Shown: positions 26,431 through 36,825, counted from the first letter of the stretch. The stretch is 64,000 nucleotides of DNA from Chitinophaga deserti (GCF_003149455.1 NZ_QFFK01000001.1:625935-689934); one strand, 5' to 3'. Numbers and translations: made by a program. The notes: a model not told the origin generated them from the letters alone.

Positions 26431-28197
26431 TTATTTACCCAGTACGATCTGAACACGGCGGTTCTTCGCACGGCCTTCGGCAGTAGCATTGCTCGCTTCA
26501 GGACGGGAAGCACCGTAGCCTTTAGACTCCAGGCGGGCAGCGGAAAGCCCTTTACCCTGCAGGTAAGCCACTACGGAAGCAGCACGCTCGTTAGAAAGCT
26601 TCACGTTGGCTTCGTCATTACCCACATTGTCGGTATGGCCATATACGCCCAGCTTCAGCCCTTCAGCCACCACGGCACTCTTCAGGATATCGTCCAGCAC
26701 AGCATAGGATTCAGCACGGATCACAGCGCTGCCGGTCTCAAACTGCACCTGTACGGATTTGGAAGAAACCTCGGAAGTAATCGTATCGGCATACTGCACC
26801 TTAATGGCTGCACCTGTCAGCAGTTCGGGATGGTTGCTTACCACGCTGGCGAGGAACGATTTGTCGATCACCTTGTTGTATACCGGGTAGCTGGGTACCA
26901 GCTCAGGATACATTTTCACGAGGATGTCGCCGAAAGTACCGTATACTACCTTGTAGCGGTCCAGCTTATCGTCGCCCAGGCCAAACATATTGGCAGCGTC
27001 TGCCAGGTTGTAGGCCATGGAACCACCGAGGTGGAGGGTAGTACCCTGCGCATCTTTTTCTTCCACGCCGTTGTAATACTTCAGCCAGTAAGCACCGTCC
27101 TGCTCATTGTACACTTTGGCAGATACGTTAGCAGCGAACGCTTTGGCATCGTTGAAAGAGCGTACCTGGTCGCCGGCTTGAGCAAGCGCCATGATGAGGT
27201 TCTCTATATCCGTACGGTGGTCGTTGGCGAACTTCTTGATGGTGATCGTGATGTTCGGCATCTGGGCAGCATACTCACGGGTGGTAGCGATATTGATCAG
27301 GCCGCCTTTCTTCTGGGCGATATTCACGTCGCCGGGCGTCCAGGTGGCAACACCGTCTACCCCTACTGTTGTGTCTTTCGCAACCTTCTTACCATTTTCC
27401 ACGAACTTGCGCGTTTCGGCATAACCTGCGATGTACTTGTTGGCAGCATCCAGGAAGTCGTTGGCAGCAATGAGGTTGATGGCGTTACGGTCGAAGGAAG
27501 TTTCGTCCGGGTTCACACGGAGACCGTTATCACCGGCCCATTTCACGAGGATGTTCATGTCCCCGTCGCGGAGCACACAGGCAACGGTTTTACCGAGAGC
27601 CGCTTTAGGATTGAGCTTCCATTCTGCGGGGCCCATCAGTTTATCTTCACCATAGCTTTTACCCATGGAGTAAAAAGCGACAGGCTGATATTCGGGACCC
27701 AGCGGCTCCAGTTCTTTCGACAGTGCGGCAAAGAACATCGGCATACCATCGCCCATGAAAGATGCGAACACACCGGGCGTGTTGGGATCTGATTTGTAAT
27801 CCTGTGCAAACTTCACCATATCAGCGATGGATTTGTTGCAATCGTCCTGACGCACTACCTCCACCTGAAGTGAAGCTTTATCGATCAGGGAGTTCTTCGT
27901 TGTTTTAGGGCCGCCGTTGGCATACATGAGCGGGAATTGCGAGTTCCAGGCCATGATCTTCCAGATGATGCGGGTACCGCCGTTGGCAGATTCATCTGTG
28001 GAAGGCAGCTCCAGCTTGGCTGCGTTACCGCTCAGCGAAGCCTCTGGCGCATCGGGGAGACTTACTTTACCGATTTCTGTGGAAGCCTTTGCTTCCTGCG
28101 GGCGCTTGTCCCACCATAATACTTTACCGGCGTACAGTCCGCCGAGGAGGATAAGGATACCTACTACTTTACCACCAGGTTTAACTTTAATTGCCAT
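26431..28197 (-). CDS. Membrane-anchored substrate-binding protein fused to an OmpA peptidoglycan-binding domain
   Basis: 588 residues. Residues about 10-28 (GKVVGILILLGGLYAGKVLW) are an uncleaved membrane anchor. Residues about 75-460 resemble periplasmic binding proteins of the phosphate/nitrate type, with MPMFFAALSKELEP and VACVLRDGDMNILVKWAGDN. Residues 481-588 are a full OmpA C-terminal domain: FETGSAVI, YGHTDNVGND, LSNERAASVVAYL and NRRVQIVL, including the Asp and Arg regions that hold diaminopimelate. The protein would bind a solute while tied to both the inner membrane and the cell wall. It is third of five genes, upstream of the permease. The solute cannot be told from sequence. Confidence 0.88.
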   Translation of the reverse strand: MAIKVKPGGKVVGILILLGGLYAGKVLWWDKRPQEAKASTEIGKVSLPDAPEASLSGNAAKLELPSTDESANGGTRIIWKIMAWNSQFPLMYANGGPKTTKNSLIDKASLQVEVVRQDDCNKSIADMVKFAQDYKSDPNTPGVFASFMGDGMPMFFAALSKELEPLGPEYQPVAFYSMGKSYGEDKLMGPAEWKLNPKAALGKTVACVLRDGDMNILVKWAGDNGLRVNPDETSFDRNAINLIAANDFLDAANKYIAGYAETRKFVENGKKVAKDTTVGVDGVATWTPGDVNIAQKKGGLINIATTREYAAQMPNITITIKKFANDHRTDIENLIMALAQAGDQVRSFNDAKAFAANVSAKVYNEQDGAYWLKYYNGVEEKDAQGTTLHLGGSMAYNLADAANMFGLGDDKLDRYKVVYGTFGDILVKMYPELVPSYPVYNKVIDKSFLASVVSNHPELLTGAAIKVQYADTITSEVSSKSVQVQFETGSAVIRAESYAVLDDILKSAVVAEGLKLGVYGHTDNVGNDEANVKLSNERAASVVAYLQGKGLSAARLESKGYGASRPEASNATAEGRAKNRRVQIVLGK

Positions 28198-28260
28198 AGT
28201 TGGGATTGTTTTAATTTTTGATGTTTGTTCGGAATATGAGATTTGACTTGGGTTATGCGG

Positions 28261-29247
28261 TTAGCTTAACAGATTATTGTAGCTGTCGTTAGGCAGCGTG
28301 CCGGGCGTACGCGGCGTAGTGGAAGGCTCCCACTTCGATACGTCGAGGCGGAATTCCTTGTCCGGATCAAAAGATTCCAGCATCTGGAGGCCCTGCAGCT
28401 CATAGGTAGCGTTATCCAGGTCAATGGAGCGCATAAAATCTGTAGAATAGTTGATGGCCTTTTTCATGCTCGAAAGTTTTGTGGCGATGTCTTCCTTCAG
28501 GTATTCCATCGACTGTTCCACCATCAGCTTCTTTTCCGGATCACCGTTGAAGATCTTCAGGGCAGAGGTCAGCGCCTTGTTGCCGGACGATACGGATTTA
28601 TACAGATCCTTTTTCAGCTCAAGTTCGTTACGCGCATCTTCGATCATGTACCCGCTATTCTTATGCACTTTGGTGAGGTAGTCACCGATGCGGGCCAGGT
28701 TATCGCGGATGGGGGTCAGCTGCTGGATGTATTCCTTGATCCGCGCAATGTGGCGGGTGGCATTACCCAGCTCGGGAATCATGTTGTTGGTCTGTGCGGC
28801 TTTGGCGCGGCTCATGAGCTGTGCCATATCTTTCTCTTTCTCACCGATCTTCAGGTCGATGCGCTCTTTCTGCGCGTCCACGTCTATAGACTGTTTATAC
28901 AGTTTCTCCCGCTGTTCTTCCATATCGCCGATATAGTCTTCCGCGATAATGAAGGGGTCGAGTTCGATTACCACACCTACGAGTTTCTTCATCAGCCATT
29001 CATAGAAATAGAAGAAGCTGAGGCGGAGTTTGCGGTGGGTAACGCAATAGAGGAACACACCGAGTACTACCAGCGCAATACCGAAGTTGATCGTGCTCCA
29101 TACCACGGCGGCAAGGATAGGGATGATGAAATATCCTGCGGCGATGAGGAGGCCGAGGCCTATCATGATGCCAAATTTGCCGCCTGGCCGTTGCCAGTAT
29201 GATTTTAATTTTTCATTGCCCGCGGCGGGGAAGATGTTTGTTTCCAT
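28261..29247 (-). CDS. Membrane protein with long cytoplasmic-type coiled coil
   Basis: 328 residues, no recognised family. Two adjacent membrane segments lie near residues 25-45 (FGIMIGLGLLIAAGYFIIPI) and 48-68. Residues about 105-260 are a charged coiled coil (EDYIGDMEEQREKLYKQSID and following). The C-terminus is polar and Pro/Thr-rich. It lies 63 bases upstream of the OmpA fusion and 6 bases downstream of another coiled-coil gene. Structural partnership with the ABC proteins is inferred from the operon alone. Confidence 0.75.
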   Translation of the reverse strand: METNIFPAAGNEKLKSYWQRPGGKFGIMIGLGLLIAAGYFIIPILAAVVWSTINFGIALVVLGVFLYCVTHRKLRLSFFYFYEWLMKKLVGVVIELDPFIIAEDYIGDMEEQREKLYKQSIDVDAQKERIDLKIGEKEKDMAQLMSRAKAAQTNNMIPELGNATRHIARIKEYIQQLTPIRDNLARIGDYLTKVHKNSGYMIEDARNELELKKDLYKSVSSGNKALTSALKIFNGDPEKKLMVEQSMEYLKEDIATKLSSMKKAINYSTDFMRSIDLDNATYELQGLQMLESFDPDKEFRLDVSKWEPSTTPRTPGTLPNDSYNNLLS

Positions 29248-29253
29248 AATCGG

Positions 29254-29916
29254 TTAGAGGGATGTTTGGATTTTTTGAATGTCTGTTTGAATCTTGGTGA
29301 TCATGGCCTGGCAGGCAATATCGTACCCCTGCCTGCTGGCAGCGATCTTCTGTTCCTGTTCGGCCACCTGTGCCTGTAGTGCTTTCATACCAGTCTGAGC
29401 TTTCGTGATTTCTGCTGAGAGGCGTTGGATTTCGCTGGAATGGTCGGCGATCTGCTTTTCCATGTCCGTTATTTCCTTTTTGCGGCCTTCCACTTCGCGG
29501 GATGCTTTGTCTTCGGCAGCTTTCAGGAATTCATTCCTGTCCTTTTCTACCATGGCCTGGTAAAGCGCGGCAGTTTCGAGCAGCTTTTCACGTGACAGGC
29601 CCTGGATGCTGAGCGTGGCGAATACAGCAGCGATACGCGCTTTTTCGTCAGGCACGTGGGCTTCCAGCGTTTCCATCATGCGCCAGAACTCGAAGTAATC
29701 CGGACCGGGCAGGTTAGATGACTCGAATAGGCTTGTGAAGTGCTTTTCAAACTTATCCAGCTCCTCATCCGATATACCGGCGGCAGCCTGTTTCGGACTG
29801 GACAGGGGGAATTTTTGGGCAAGTGCATCCCGTGCGGGAGAGCTGCCCGTTTGCAAAGGTTCATTGGGTTCAAATTCCACGAAAAGACCCAATGCCTTCT
29901 TTAGAAAGTTCGACAT
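29254..29916 (-). CDS. Coiled-coil protein, first gene of the OmpA-ABC operon
   Basis: 220 residues, no signal peptide and no membrane segment, so probably cytoplasmic. Residues about 1-110 look globular and helical (SDEELDKFEKHFTSLFESS, YFEFWRMMETLEAHVPDEKA). Residues about 115-218 are a regular coiled coil (REVEGRKKEITDMEKQIADH and following). The stop is 6 bases before the next start. Function unknown; the ATG at 29916 follows a 330-base regulatory gap. Confidence 0.75.
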   Translation of the reverse strand: MSNFLKKALGLFVEFEPNEPLQTGSSPARDALAQKFPLSSPKQAAAGISDEELDKFEKHFTSLFESSNLPGPDYFEFWRMMETLEAHVPDEKARIAAVFATLSIQGLSREKLLETAALYQAMVEKDRNEFLKAAEDKASREVEGRKKEITDMEKQIADHSSEIQRLSAEITKAQTGMKALQAQVAEQEQKIAASRQGYDIACQAMITKIQTDIQKIQTSL

Positions 29917-30246
29917 TGACAGGTGATGGGTTTAAGAAAGTCGGCTGAATACCAATCTACACAGTTGAGTGTAAATCTATATATTTAATTGAGAAGGTAT
30001 GTCGCAGAAATTATATTCTACATCGGTGTGTTATTGAAGACGTAAAATTACACATTTTTCGTCATATGCAAAATATCAGGCCTGTTTGGAAGCGCGTTCT
30101 GCTTTGATAAACAATAATCTGGAAGCCTTCTTAACGAAAATCCGAAAACACGGAGGGCTCCGGATTTGAAAATTTATAAGCAGGATGCCTGCGGATTAGC
30201 GGTTTACTATATTTTTAACCTAATTTAGTCACCGCAAAAACGACGC
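29917..30246. other. Divergent intergenic region between the OmpA-ABC operon and gldA
   Basis: 330 bases, AT-rich, no gene. On the minus strand TAGATTGG resembles a -7 element for the operon, and on the plus strand TAATTTAG near 30222 resembles one for gldA, but neither has a convincing TTTG partner. No clear operator or riboswitch was seen. Confidence 0.5.
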
Positions 30247-31149
30247 ATGTCAATCAACGTATCGCAGCTGCTGAAGCAGTATGGAGAGCAAAAAGCGGTG
30301 GACGGTATATCTTTCAGCCTGCAAAAGGGTGAGATCGTCGGCTTCCTGGGGCCTAACGGCGCAGGAAAATCCACCACCATGAAGATTATTACGGGATATC
30401 TGCCGCCAACGGGGGGCAGCGCATCTGTATGCGGGTATGACGTGGCCACTGCTCCGCTGGAAGTACGCCGCCGTGTGGGGTACCTCCCGGAAGCCAATCC
30501 TTTGTATCCTGACATGTACATCCGTGAGTTCCTCGAGTTTGCCGCCGGCATGCATCAAATGGGTAAAGGCACATCCGCCCGGATCGATGAAATGATTGCC
30601 CGTACAGGCCTCACTCCCGAACGTCATAAAAAGATCGGCACCCTCTCCAAAGGCTATAAGCAACGGGTAGGACTTGCACAGGCCCTCCTGCATAACCCGG
30701 AAGTACTCATCCTCGACGAGCCCACCTCCGGCCTCGATCCCAATCAGCTGGCCGATATCCGCCAACTGATACGGGAACTGGGAGAAAACAAGACGGTGAT
30801 GCTCTCCACCCACATTATGCAGGAAGTGGAAGCCCTCTGCAGCCGCGCGATCATTATCAATAAAGGGCATATAATTGCCGACAGCGCTATCAGCACCCTC
30901 CGGCAGGGAGCCTCCGGGTTTATACAGGTAGCCTTTGCGGAAGAAACCACCCCCGCAGAGCTTGAAAACCTCCCCGGCGTTCAGAAAGTAACCCCGGCGG
31001 AAGGGAATACCTGGCGCCTTTACACGACAGAACCCGAAACAGTAAGGAAAAACCTCCTGCAATTCGCTTTGATAAATAACAGGAACATCCTTTCTTTGCA
31101 GAGCAATTCACTGTCGCTCGAAGACGTGTTCAGGGAACTGACAAACTAG
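30247..31149 (+). CDS. gldA: Gliding motility ABC transporter ATPase GldA
   Basis: 300 residues. An ABC-2 type ATPase with Walker A GPNGAGKST (residues 35-43), signature LSKGY (133-137), Walker B VLILDEP (153-159) and His189 in LSTHI. The C-terminal 80 residues form the regulatory domain seen in GldA-like proteins. GldA with GldF and GldG is needed for gliding in Flavobacterium. gldF and gldG are not adjacent here, as is often the case for gldA. A generic ABC-2 ATPase is the alternative reading. Confidence 0.83.
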   Translation: MSINVSQLLKQYGEQKAVDGISFSLQKGEIVGFLGPNGAGKSTTMKIITGYLPPTGGSASVCGYDVATAPLEVRRRVGYLPEANPLYPDMYIREFLEFAAGMHQMGKGTSARIDEMIARTGLTPERHKKIGTLSKGYKQRVGLAQALLHNPEVLILDEPTSGLDPNQLADIRQLIRELGENKTVMLSTHIMQEVEALCSRAIIINKGHIIADSAISTLRQGASGFIQVAFAEETTPAELENLPGVQKVTPAEGNTWRLYTTEPETVRKNLLQFALINNRNILSLQSNSLSLEDVFRELTN

Positions 31150-31182
31150 TGGTAAGAATCGGTCACCTTTTCTAGCATTTAA

Positions 31183-32493
<1,311 letters not shown>

Positions 32494-32538
32494 TTATTCT
32501 TTCCACTGCGTTTAATTAGTGGTCACATACAATTCATT

Positions 32539-32567
32539 CCGGGCACTGTCTTCAGTGCCCGGATTTT
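32539..32567 (+). terminator. Terminator after eno
   Basis: A perfect 10-bp stem CCGGGCACTG / CAGTGCCCGG with a TCTT loop, followed by ATTTTAT. It separates eno from the FtsB-like gene 20 bases downstream, so readthrough may still supply that gene. Confidence 0.85.
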
Positions 32568-32587
32568 ATAAGTAAACTGGTGCGATT

Positions 32588-32911
32588 ATGGAGACGACGA
32601 AGAAGAAAGGGTTTAAATTCCCCCGCTGGGCACGGAACAAATACATCATCAGCTGTATCCTTTTCGGAGGCTGGCTCATCTTCCTCGACCGTAATAACGT
32701 CCTTTACCAGTTCCAGCTTTACCGCGAAGTAAACCAGCTGGAAGATCAGAAAGCCTTCTATCTCAAAGAAATCGAACAGGACAGGCAGAACCACCAGGAC
32801 CTGTTCTCCAGCCCCGATAAACTCGAGAAGTTTGCCCGCGAGCAATACATGATGAAAAAAGATGATGAAGATATCTACGTTGTACCCACTCCTCCCGACG
32901 CAAAACGTTAA
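32588..32911 (+). CDS. Septum formation initiator (FtsB/DivIC-like)
   Basis: 107 residues: a basic cytoplasmic N-terminus, one membrane segment (about residues 20-33, CILFGGWLIFLD), and a short coiled coil (LYREVNQLEDQKAFYLKEIE) ending in REQYMMKKDDEDIYVV. The layout and the terminal 'EeYRikkpgEdvy'-like block fit FtsB/DivIC, a divisome scaffold partner of FtsL and FtsQ. The gene follows eno, a classic arrangement. Confidence 0.9.
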   Translation: METTKKKGFKFPRWARNKYIISCILFGGWLIFLDRNNVLYQFQLYREVNQLEDQKAFYLKEIEQDRQNHQDLFSSPDKLEKFAREQYMMKKDDEDIYVVPTPPDAKR

Positions 32912-33075
32912 CCGCCTGAATATCACCCCACTTCATTTGTTAAAAACTTGCTAAAATCAAAAAAATAGCCTAGTTTAACAATACTGTCCAGCCATTCTCC
33001 GTTATCTATCTGTATCTGAATTTCGTGACCGGGATTTGTTTAATCCATTTAACAACTAACACAACCATCAAACGC

Positions 33076-33291
33076 ATGAGCAATTCTACCCTGCCTTTTT
33101 CTGCCCGTCAAGGCGCATTAACCGATCCTACACAAAAAACCATGCATATGCCAGAGCAAGATTTGGTGCGTGAAGAAAAGCAATTGCATCTGCAAACACA
33201 CCAGGCGCTGGATACCATCCGGTACAGCCCCCGCACGTCTTCACTTACCGCCATCTTCGATTACGCGCAAGACGCCGCTAAAGACCGCTAG
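33076..33291 (+). CDS. Small hypothetical protein
   Basis: 71 residues from the ATG at 33076 (an upstream ATG at 33025 adds 17 residues). It is polar, with no signal peptide, membrane segment or known motif; QDLVREEKQLHLQTHQALDT may be helical. It ends 18 bases before nth on the same strand and may be co-transcribed with it. Translation is uncertain. Confidence 0.5.
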   Translation: MSNSTLPFSARQGALTDPTQKTMHMPEQDLVREEKQLHLQTHQALDTIRYSPRTSSLTAIFDYAQDAAKDR

Positions 33292-33309
33292 TTTTATTAT
33301 TTTGCGGGC

Positions 33310-33954
33310 ATGACGAAAAAAGAACGATTCCAGTACGTAATCGATTACTTTGAACACCATGCGCCCGATGCAGAAACAGAACTGCTTTACGACAATCCGT
33401 ATCAACTGCTGGTTGCCGTAATCCTGTCTGCCCAGTGTACCGATAAGCGGGTCAATCTCACCACTCCCGCCATATTCCAGCAGTATCCGGACATCCCGGC
33501 ACTCAGTAAGGCCACCTTCGATGAGCTCTTTCCCCTCATCCGGAGTATCAGCTATCCCAACAACAAAACGAAACACCTCATCGGCATGGCCAATATGGTC
33601 ATGGATGATTTCCACGGCGAAATCCCATCCACCGTGCCCGAACTCGTTAAACTCCCCGGGGTAGGGCGCAAAACCGCCAACGTTATCACCAGCGTTATTT
33701 ACCAGCAACCCAATATGGCGGTAGACACACACGTGTTCCGCGTTTCCGAACGCCTGGGCCTCACCACCAATGCAAAAACCCCGCTCCAGACAGAACTGCA
33801 GCTCCTGAAATATATCCCGGAAGATAAAGTTCATATCGCCCACCACTGGCTCATCCTCCATGGCCGCTACATCTGCATCGCCCGTAATCCCAAATGCGGG
33901 GAATGCGGACTGAGGAAAGTGTGCAAATATTATCAGAAGTTGATGAAATCATAA
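33310..33954 (+). CDS. nth: Endonuclease III
   Basis: 214 residues. A bifunctional DNA glycosylase/AP lyase that removes oxidised pyrimidines. The helix-hairpin-helix LPGVGRKTANVI carries catalytic Lys121, and VDTHVFRVSERL carries Asp139. The 4Fe-4S cluster ligands are Cys189, Cys196, Cys199 and Cys205 with C-x6-C-x2-C-x5-C spacing. All key residues and the length match Nth. Confidence 0.97.
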   Translation: MTKKERFQYVIDYFEHHAPDAETELLYDNPYQLLVAVILSAQCTDKRVNLTTPAIFQQYPDIPALSKATFDELFPLIRSISYPNNKTKHLIGMANMVMDDFHGEIPSTVPELVKLPGVGRKTANVITSVIYQQPNMAVDTHVFRVSERLGLTTNAKTPLQTELQLLKYIPEDKVHIAHHWLILHGRYICIARNPKCGECGLRKVCKYYQKLMKS

Positions 33955-34024
33955 AAAAACGGATTGCAGGGAGAAATACTTTTTTCTATATTGGAGAAAT
34001 TAAAATAATTTAAAAATTCTCCAC

Positions 34025-35212
34025 GTGAATACTAGTAAAGGCTTTCAGCTATCCTTCATGATGTTCCTAGAATACTTTATCTGGGGAGCATGGTATGTGT
34101 CCATGAACAGTTACATGGCTACCAACCTTCAATCTTCCGGTCAGCAAATCAGCTACGCCTACATGGCCCTGGCCGTTGCTACCATGATTTCGCCCTTTTT
34201 TGTGGGCATGATCGCAGACCGCTATTTTTCGGCGCAAAAGATCATGGGGGTGCTGCACCTCCTGGGAGCAGGATGCCTCCTGCTGGCTACCACTACCACC
34301 TCGAACACCGTTTTCATCGGTATCGTCCTCTTCTATTCCTTATTATATATGCCCACAATTGCCCTGAGCAATTCCGTGGCATTCACCCAGATGCAGGATC
34401 CCACCAAGCAATTCCCCCTCATCCGCATGTTCGGCACCGTTGGCTGGATCCTTTCAGGCATCCTCATCAGCTACCTTGGTGTGGAGAAAACGCATTTCAT
34501 CTTTATCATTGCAGCCGGTGCATCCACCCTGCTGGGGCTATTCAGCTTTACCCTGCCGGATACGCCGCCGCCTGCAAAAAATACTTCCATGACTGCCTCT
34601 CAGGCGCTGGGGGCAGAAGCCGTTGTATTATTTAAAGACCGGTCTTACGCCGTGTTCTTCATCGCCGCGGTACTCATCTGCATCCCGCTGAGCTTCTACT
34701 ATGGGTTCGCCAATCTGTTCCTGAACGAAGCCGGGATGGAAAATGCGGCCGGTAAAATGATCTACGGTCAGATATCCGAAGCCGTCTTCATCCTCGCCAT
34801 CCCTTTATTACTGAACAGGATCGGTGTTAAAAAGATGCTCATCCTCGGTATGGCGGCCTGGATCATCCGCTATATCTTCTTCGCCAATGGCGACAACGAC
34901 TCCAACCTCTGGATGCTGTATGCCGGCATTATCCTGCACGGTATCTGTTACGATTTCTTCTTTGTTACCGGTTACCTCTATACGGAAAAGAAAGCCGGTG
35001 AAAAGATCAAGAGTGCCGCACAGGGACTGTTTACTTTCGCCACCTATGGCCTTGGTATGGTGATCGGAACTCTCTTCTCGGGAATGGTGGCCGATCATTA
35101 TGTAACCAACGGCCAGCGCGACTGGAGCCACATCTGGATGGTACCGGTTTATATCGCTGCAGCCGTACTTATTTATTTCATCATTGCCTTCAGGGATAAA
35201 AAAACTATCTGA
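34025..35212 (+). CDS. Nucleoside:H+ symporter family MFS permease (NupG-like)
   Basis: 395 residues with about 12 membrane helices. FMMFLEYFIWGAWYVSMNSY near the N-terminus and ISPFFVGMIADRYFSAQKIM are typical of the NupG/XapB nucleoside symporters, as is LYTEKKAGEKIKSAAQGLF. The start is GTG at 34025, since the conserved N-terminus begins immediately. Nucleoside is the family substrate; the linked dehydrogenase gene downstream hints that a sugar-like compound is also possible. It precedes that gene by 23 bases, suggesting an operon. Confidence 0.85.
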   Translation: MNTSKGFQLSFMMFLEYFIWGAWYVSMNSYMATNLQSSGQQISYAYMALAVATMISPFFVGMIADRYFSAQKIMGVLHLLGAGCLLLATTTTSNTVFIGIVLFYSLLYMPTIALSNSVAFTQMQDPTKQFPLIRMFGTVGWILSGILISYLGVEKTHFIFIIAAGASTLLGLFSFTLPDTPPPAKNTSMTASQALGAEAVVLFKDRSYAVFFIAAVLICIPLSFYYGFANLFLNEAGMENAAGKMIYGQISEAVFILAIPLLLNRIGVKKMLILGMAAWIIRYIFFANGDNDSNLWMLYAGIILHGICYDFFFVTGYLYTEKKAGEKIKSAAQGLFTFATYGLGMVIGTLFSGMVADHYVTNGQRDWSHIWMVPVYIAAAVLIYFIIAFRDKKTI

Positions 35213-35235
35213 TAAACGTATAAATCAATCATACT

Positions 35236-36426
35236 ATGGCGAAAATTGCAATGCTGGGGTCCGGTTTTATCGGACGATTCTATGCAGATTCTCTACAGGG
35301 ACAAAGAAGCCGGGATAAGATCGTAAGTATCTATTCCCGCCGCGAAGAAAGCGCGAAGAAGTTCGCGGAAGATTACAAATGCGACCACTGGACAACCGAC
35401 ATGGAAGAAGCGATCAACCATCCTGATGTGGATATGGTTTGCATCTCTCTTCCCAACAATCTTCATGAAGCCGCTGTGCTGGCCTGTTGTAAGGCTAAAA
35501 AAGCCGTGATGTGTACCAAGCCCCTCGGCCGTAATGCCGAAGAGGCGCAACGCATGATGGAAGCAGTGGAAAAAGCAGGCATCTTCAACGGTTACCTCGA
35601 AGATCTGGTGTATACGCCCAAATTCCTTAAAGCGCTCCAGAGCGTAAAAGCCGGAGCACTGGGTAAAATCCTCTGGGCTAAATCCCGCGAAACGCATCCC
35701 GGCCCCCACTCAGAATGGTTCTGGGATAAGGAACAGGCAGGTGGCGGCTGTATGCTCGACCTCGGATGTCATTGCGTGGAAATTGCCCGCAGCTTCATCG
35801 GGAAAGACATTAAGCCCGTTGAAGTAATGTGCTGGGCCGATACGCAGGTGAAACCCATCGAAGCGGAAGACCATGCCATCGGCCTCGTGAAATACGAAAA
35901 CGGCGCCATTGGCCAGTTCGAAGTGAGCTGGACCTTCCGCGGCGGCCTCGATCTCCGCGACGAAGTAATGGGTTCAGAAGGCACCATCTGGCTCAACAGC
36001 TTCCTCCGTACCGGTTTCGATATGTTCACCACCGGCAAGGGAGCTGATTATGTGGCAGAAAAAGCAGAAAGCAATTCCGGATGGCTCTTCCCCGTGGGCG
36101 ATGAGCTGAACGAGCTGGGCTACAACCACATGTTCGCAGATATGTTCAATGCCCTGGAAGCTGGTAAAGCGCCCCAGGAAACATTCTACGACGGATACGT
36201 GGTAAACGCCATCCTCGATGCCGCCTACCGCTCCTCCACTTCCAAACAATGGGAACCCGTGAAACTCCCCGTTTGGCGCGGACAGGAAGGTGTGCAGAAA
36301 GAAAAAGCACTTACCAGCTACAACGACCAGTTCTACCTCATTAAAGAAGAAATGACCCACTTCGGCAGTCAGAAACTGATTCTGAAAGACAAGAAAACCG
36401 GTCAGATCATCGAAAAAGTACTGTAA
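35236..36426 (+). CDS. Gfo/Idh/MocA family oxidoreductase
   Basis: 396 residues. The N-terminal Rossmann domain begins [19 protein letters not shown], with G-x-G-x-x-G for NAD(P). [12 protein letters not shown] contains the family's catalytic Lys-Pro motif, and [19 protein letters not shown] holds the C-terminal domain's Gly-rich turn with the catalytic His region. Such enzymes oxidise sugars or inositols. The specific substrate is unknown. Pairing with an MFS permease suggests uptake and oxidation of one small polyol or nucleoside sugar. Confidence 0.9.
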   Translation: MAKIAMLGSGFIGRFYADSLQGQRSRDKIVSIYSRREESAKKFAEDYKCDHWTTDMEEAINHPDVDMVCISLPNNLHEAAVLACCKAKKAVMCTKPLGRNAEEAQRMMEAVEKAGIFNGYLEDLVYTPKFLKALQSVKAGALGKILWAKSRETHPGPHSEWFWDKEQAGGGCMLDLGCHCVEIARSFIGKDIKPVEVMCWADTQVKPIEAEDHAIGLVKYENGAIGQFEVSWTFRGGLDLRDEVMGSEGTIWLNSFLRTGFDMFTTGKGADYVAEKAESNSGWLFPVGDELNELGYNHMFADMFNALEAGKAPQETFYDGYVVNAILDAAYRSSTSKQWEPVKLPVWRGQEGVQKEKALTSYNDQFYLIKEEMTHFGSQKLILKDKKTGQIIEKVL

Positions 36427-36447
36427 GCCAGATAGCTCTACAAAGAG

Positions 36448-36482
36448 AAGCCGTCCCACATCTACCCGGGACGGCTTTTTAT
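36448..36482 (+). terminator. Terminator after the oxidoreductase gene
   Basis: A 10-bp stem AAGCCGTCCC / GGGACGGCTT (36448-36457 and 36468-36477) followed by TTTTTAT. Confidence 0.88.
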
Positions 36483-36612
36483 TTCGGCCTATCCGGCCAA
36501 TCCTATTCTGATAAGAAGGAAGAAGTCTCACAGATTGGCAGATGCAGGGCTCATTCAGGAACCTTCAGCGCAATTTCAGGACGAGACAAACCCAGCCCAA
36601 CTTCACGTTGAC

Positions 36613-36680
36613 TTCAGGGGTACTTATGGGTTACTGCAGGGTTAAAGTAGGGGTAAAGCAGGGTAAATGCATATTAACAG
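36613..36680 (+). repeat. 11-bp periodic array, second site (first block)
   Basis: In the 535-base gap 36427-36961 between convergent genes. TAC or TAA occurs at 36621, 36632, 36643, 36654, 36664 and 36675, nearly all 11 bases apart. Units read like TTCAGGGGTAC, TTATGGGTTAC, TGCAGGGTTAA and AGTAGGGGTAA. No protein-coding gene was recognised in the gap. Confidence 0.7.
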
Positions 36681-36763
36681 GGAACAAATGCAGTGCTGTA
36701 GCGGCTTATATACAAGTATGTATACTATAAACATAGAAAGAATATACTTTCAGCTACCATAAA

Positions 36764-36808
36764 GTAAACCTTAAGTAAGACAACAGTAAACGATAAGTAA
36801 ATGGTAAT
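36764..36808 (+). repeat. 11-bp periodic array, second site (second block)
   Basis: Four head-to-tail 11-base units that all begin AGTAA: AGTAAACCTTA, AGTAAGACAAC, AGTAAACGATA and AGTAAATGGTA, with TAA at 36765, 36776, 36787 and 36798. It lies about 85 bases after the first block. Confidence 0.75.
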
Positions 36809-36825
36809 TTTTAAAGCTGTAAAGA

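Noticed and set aside
36542-36730. Possible 62-residue protein over the 11-bp array
   Set aside because: The 11-base period shifts frame at each unit and the peptide has no features; the periodic DNA explains the sequence better.
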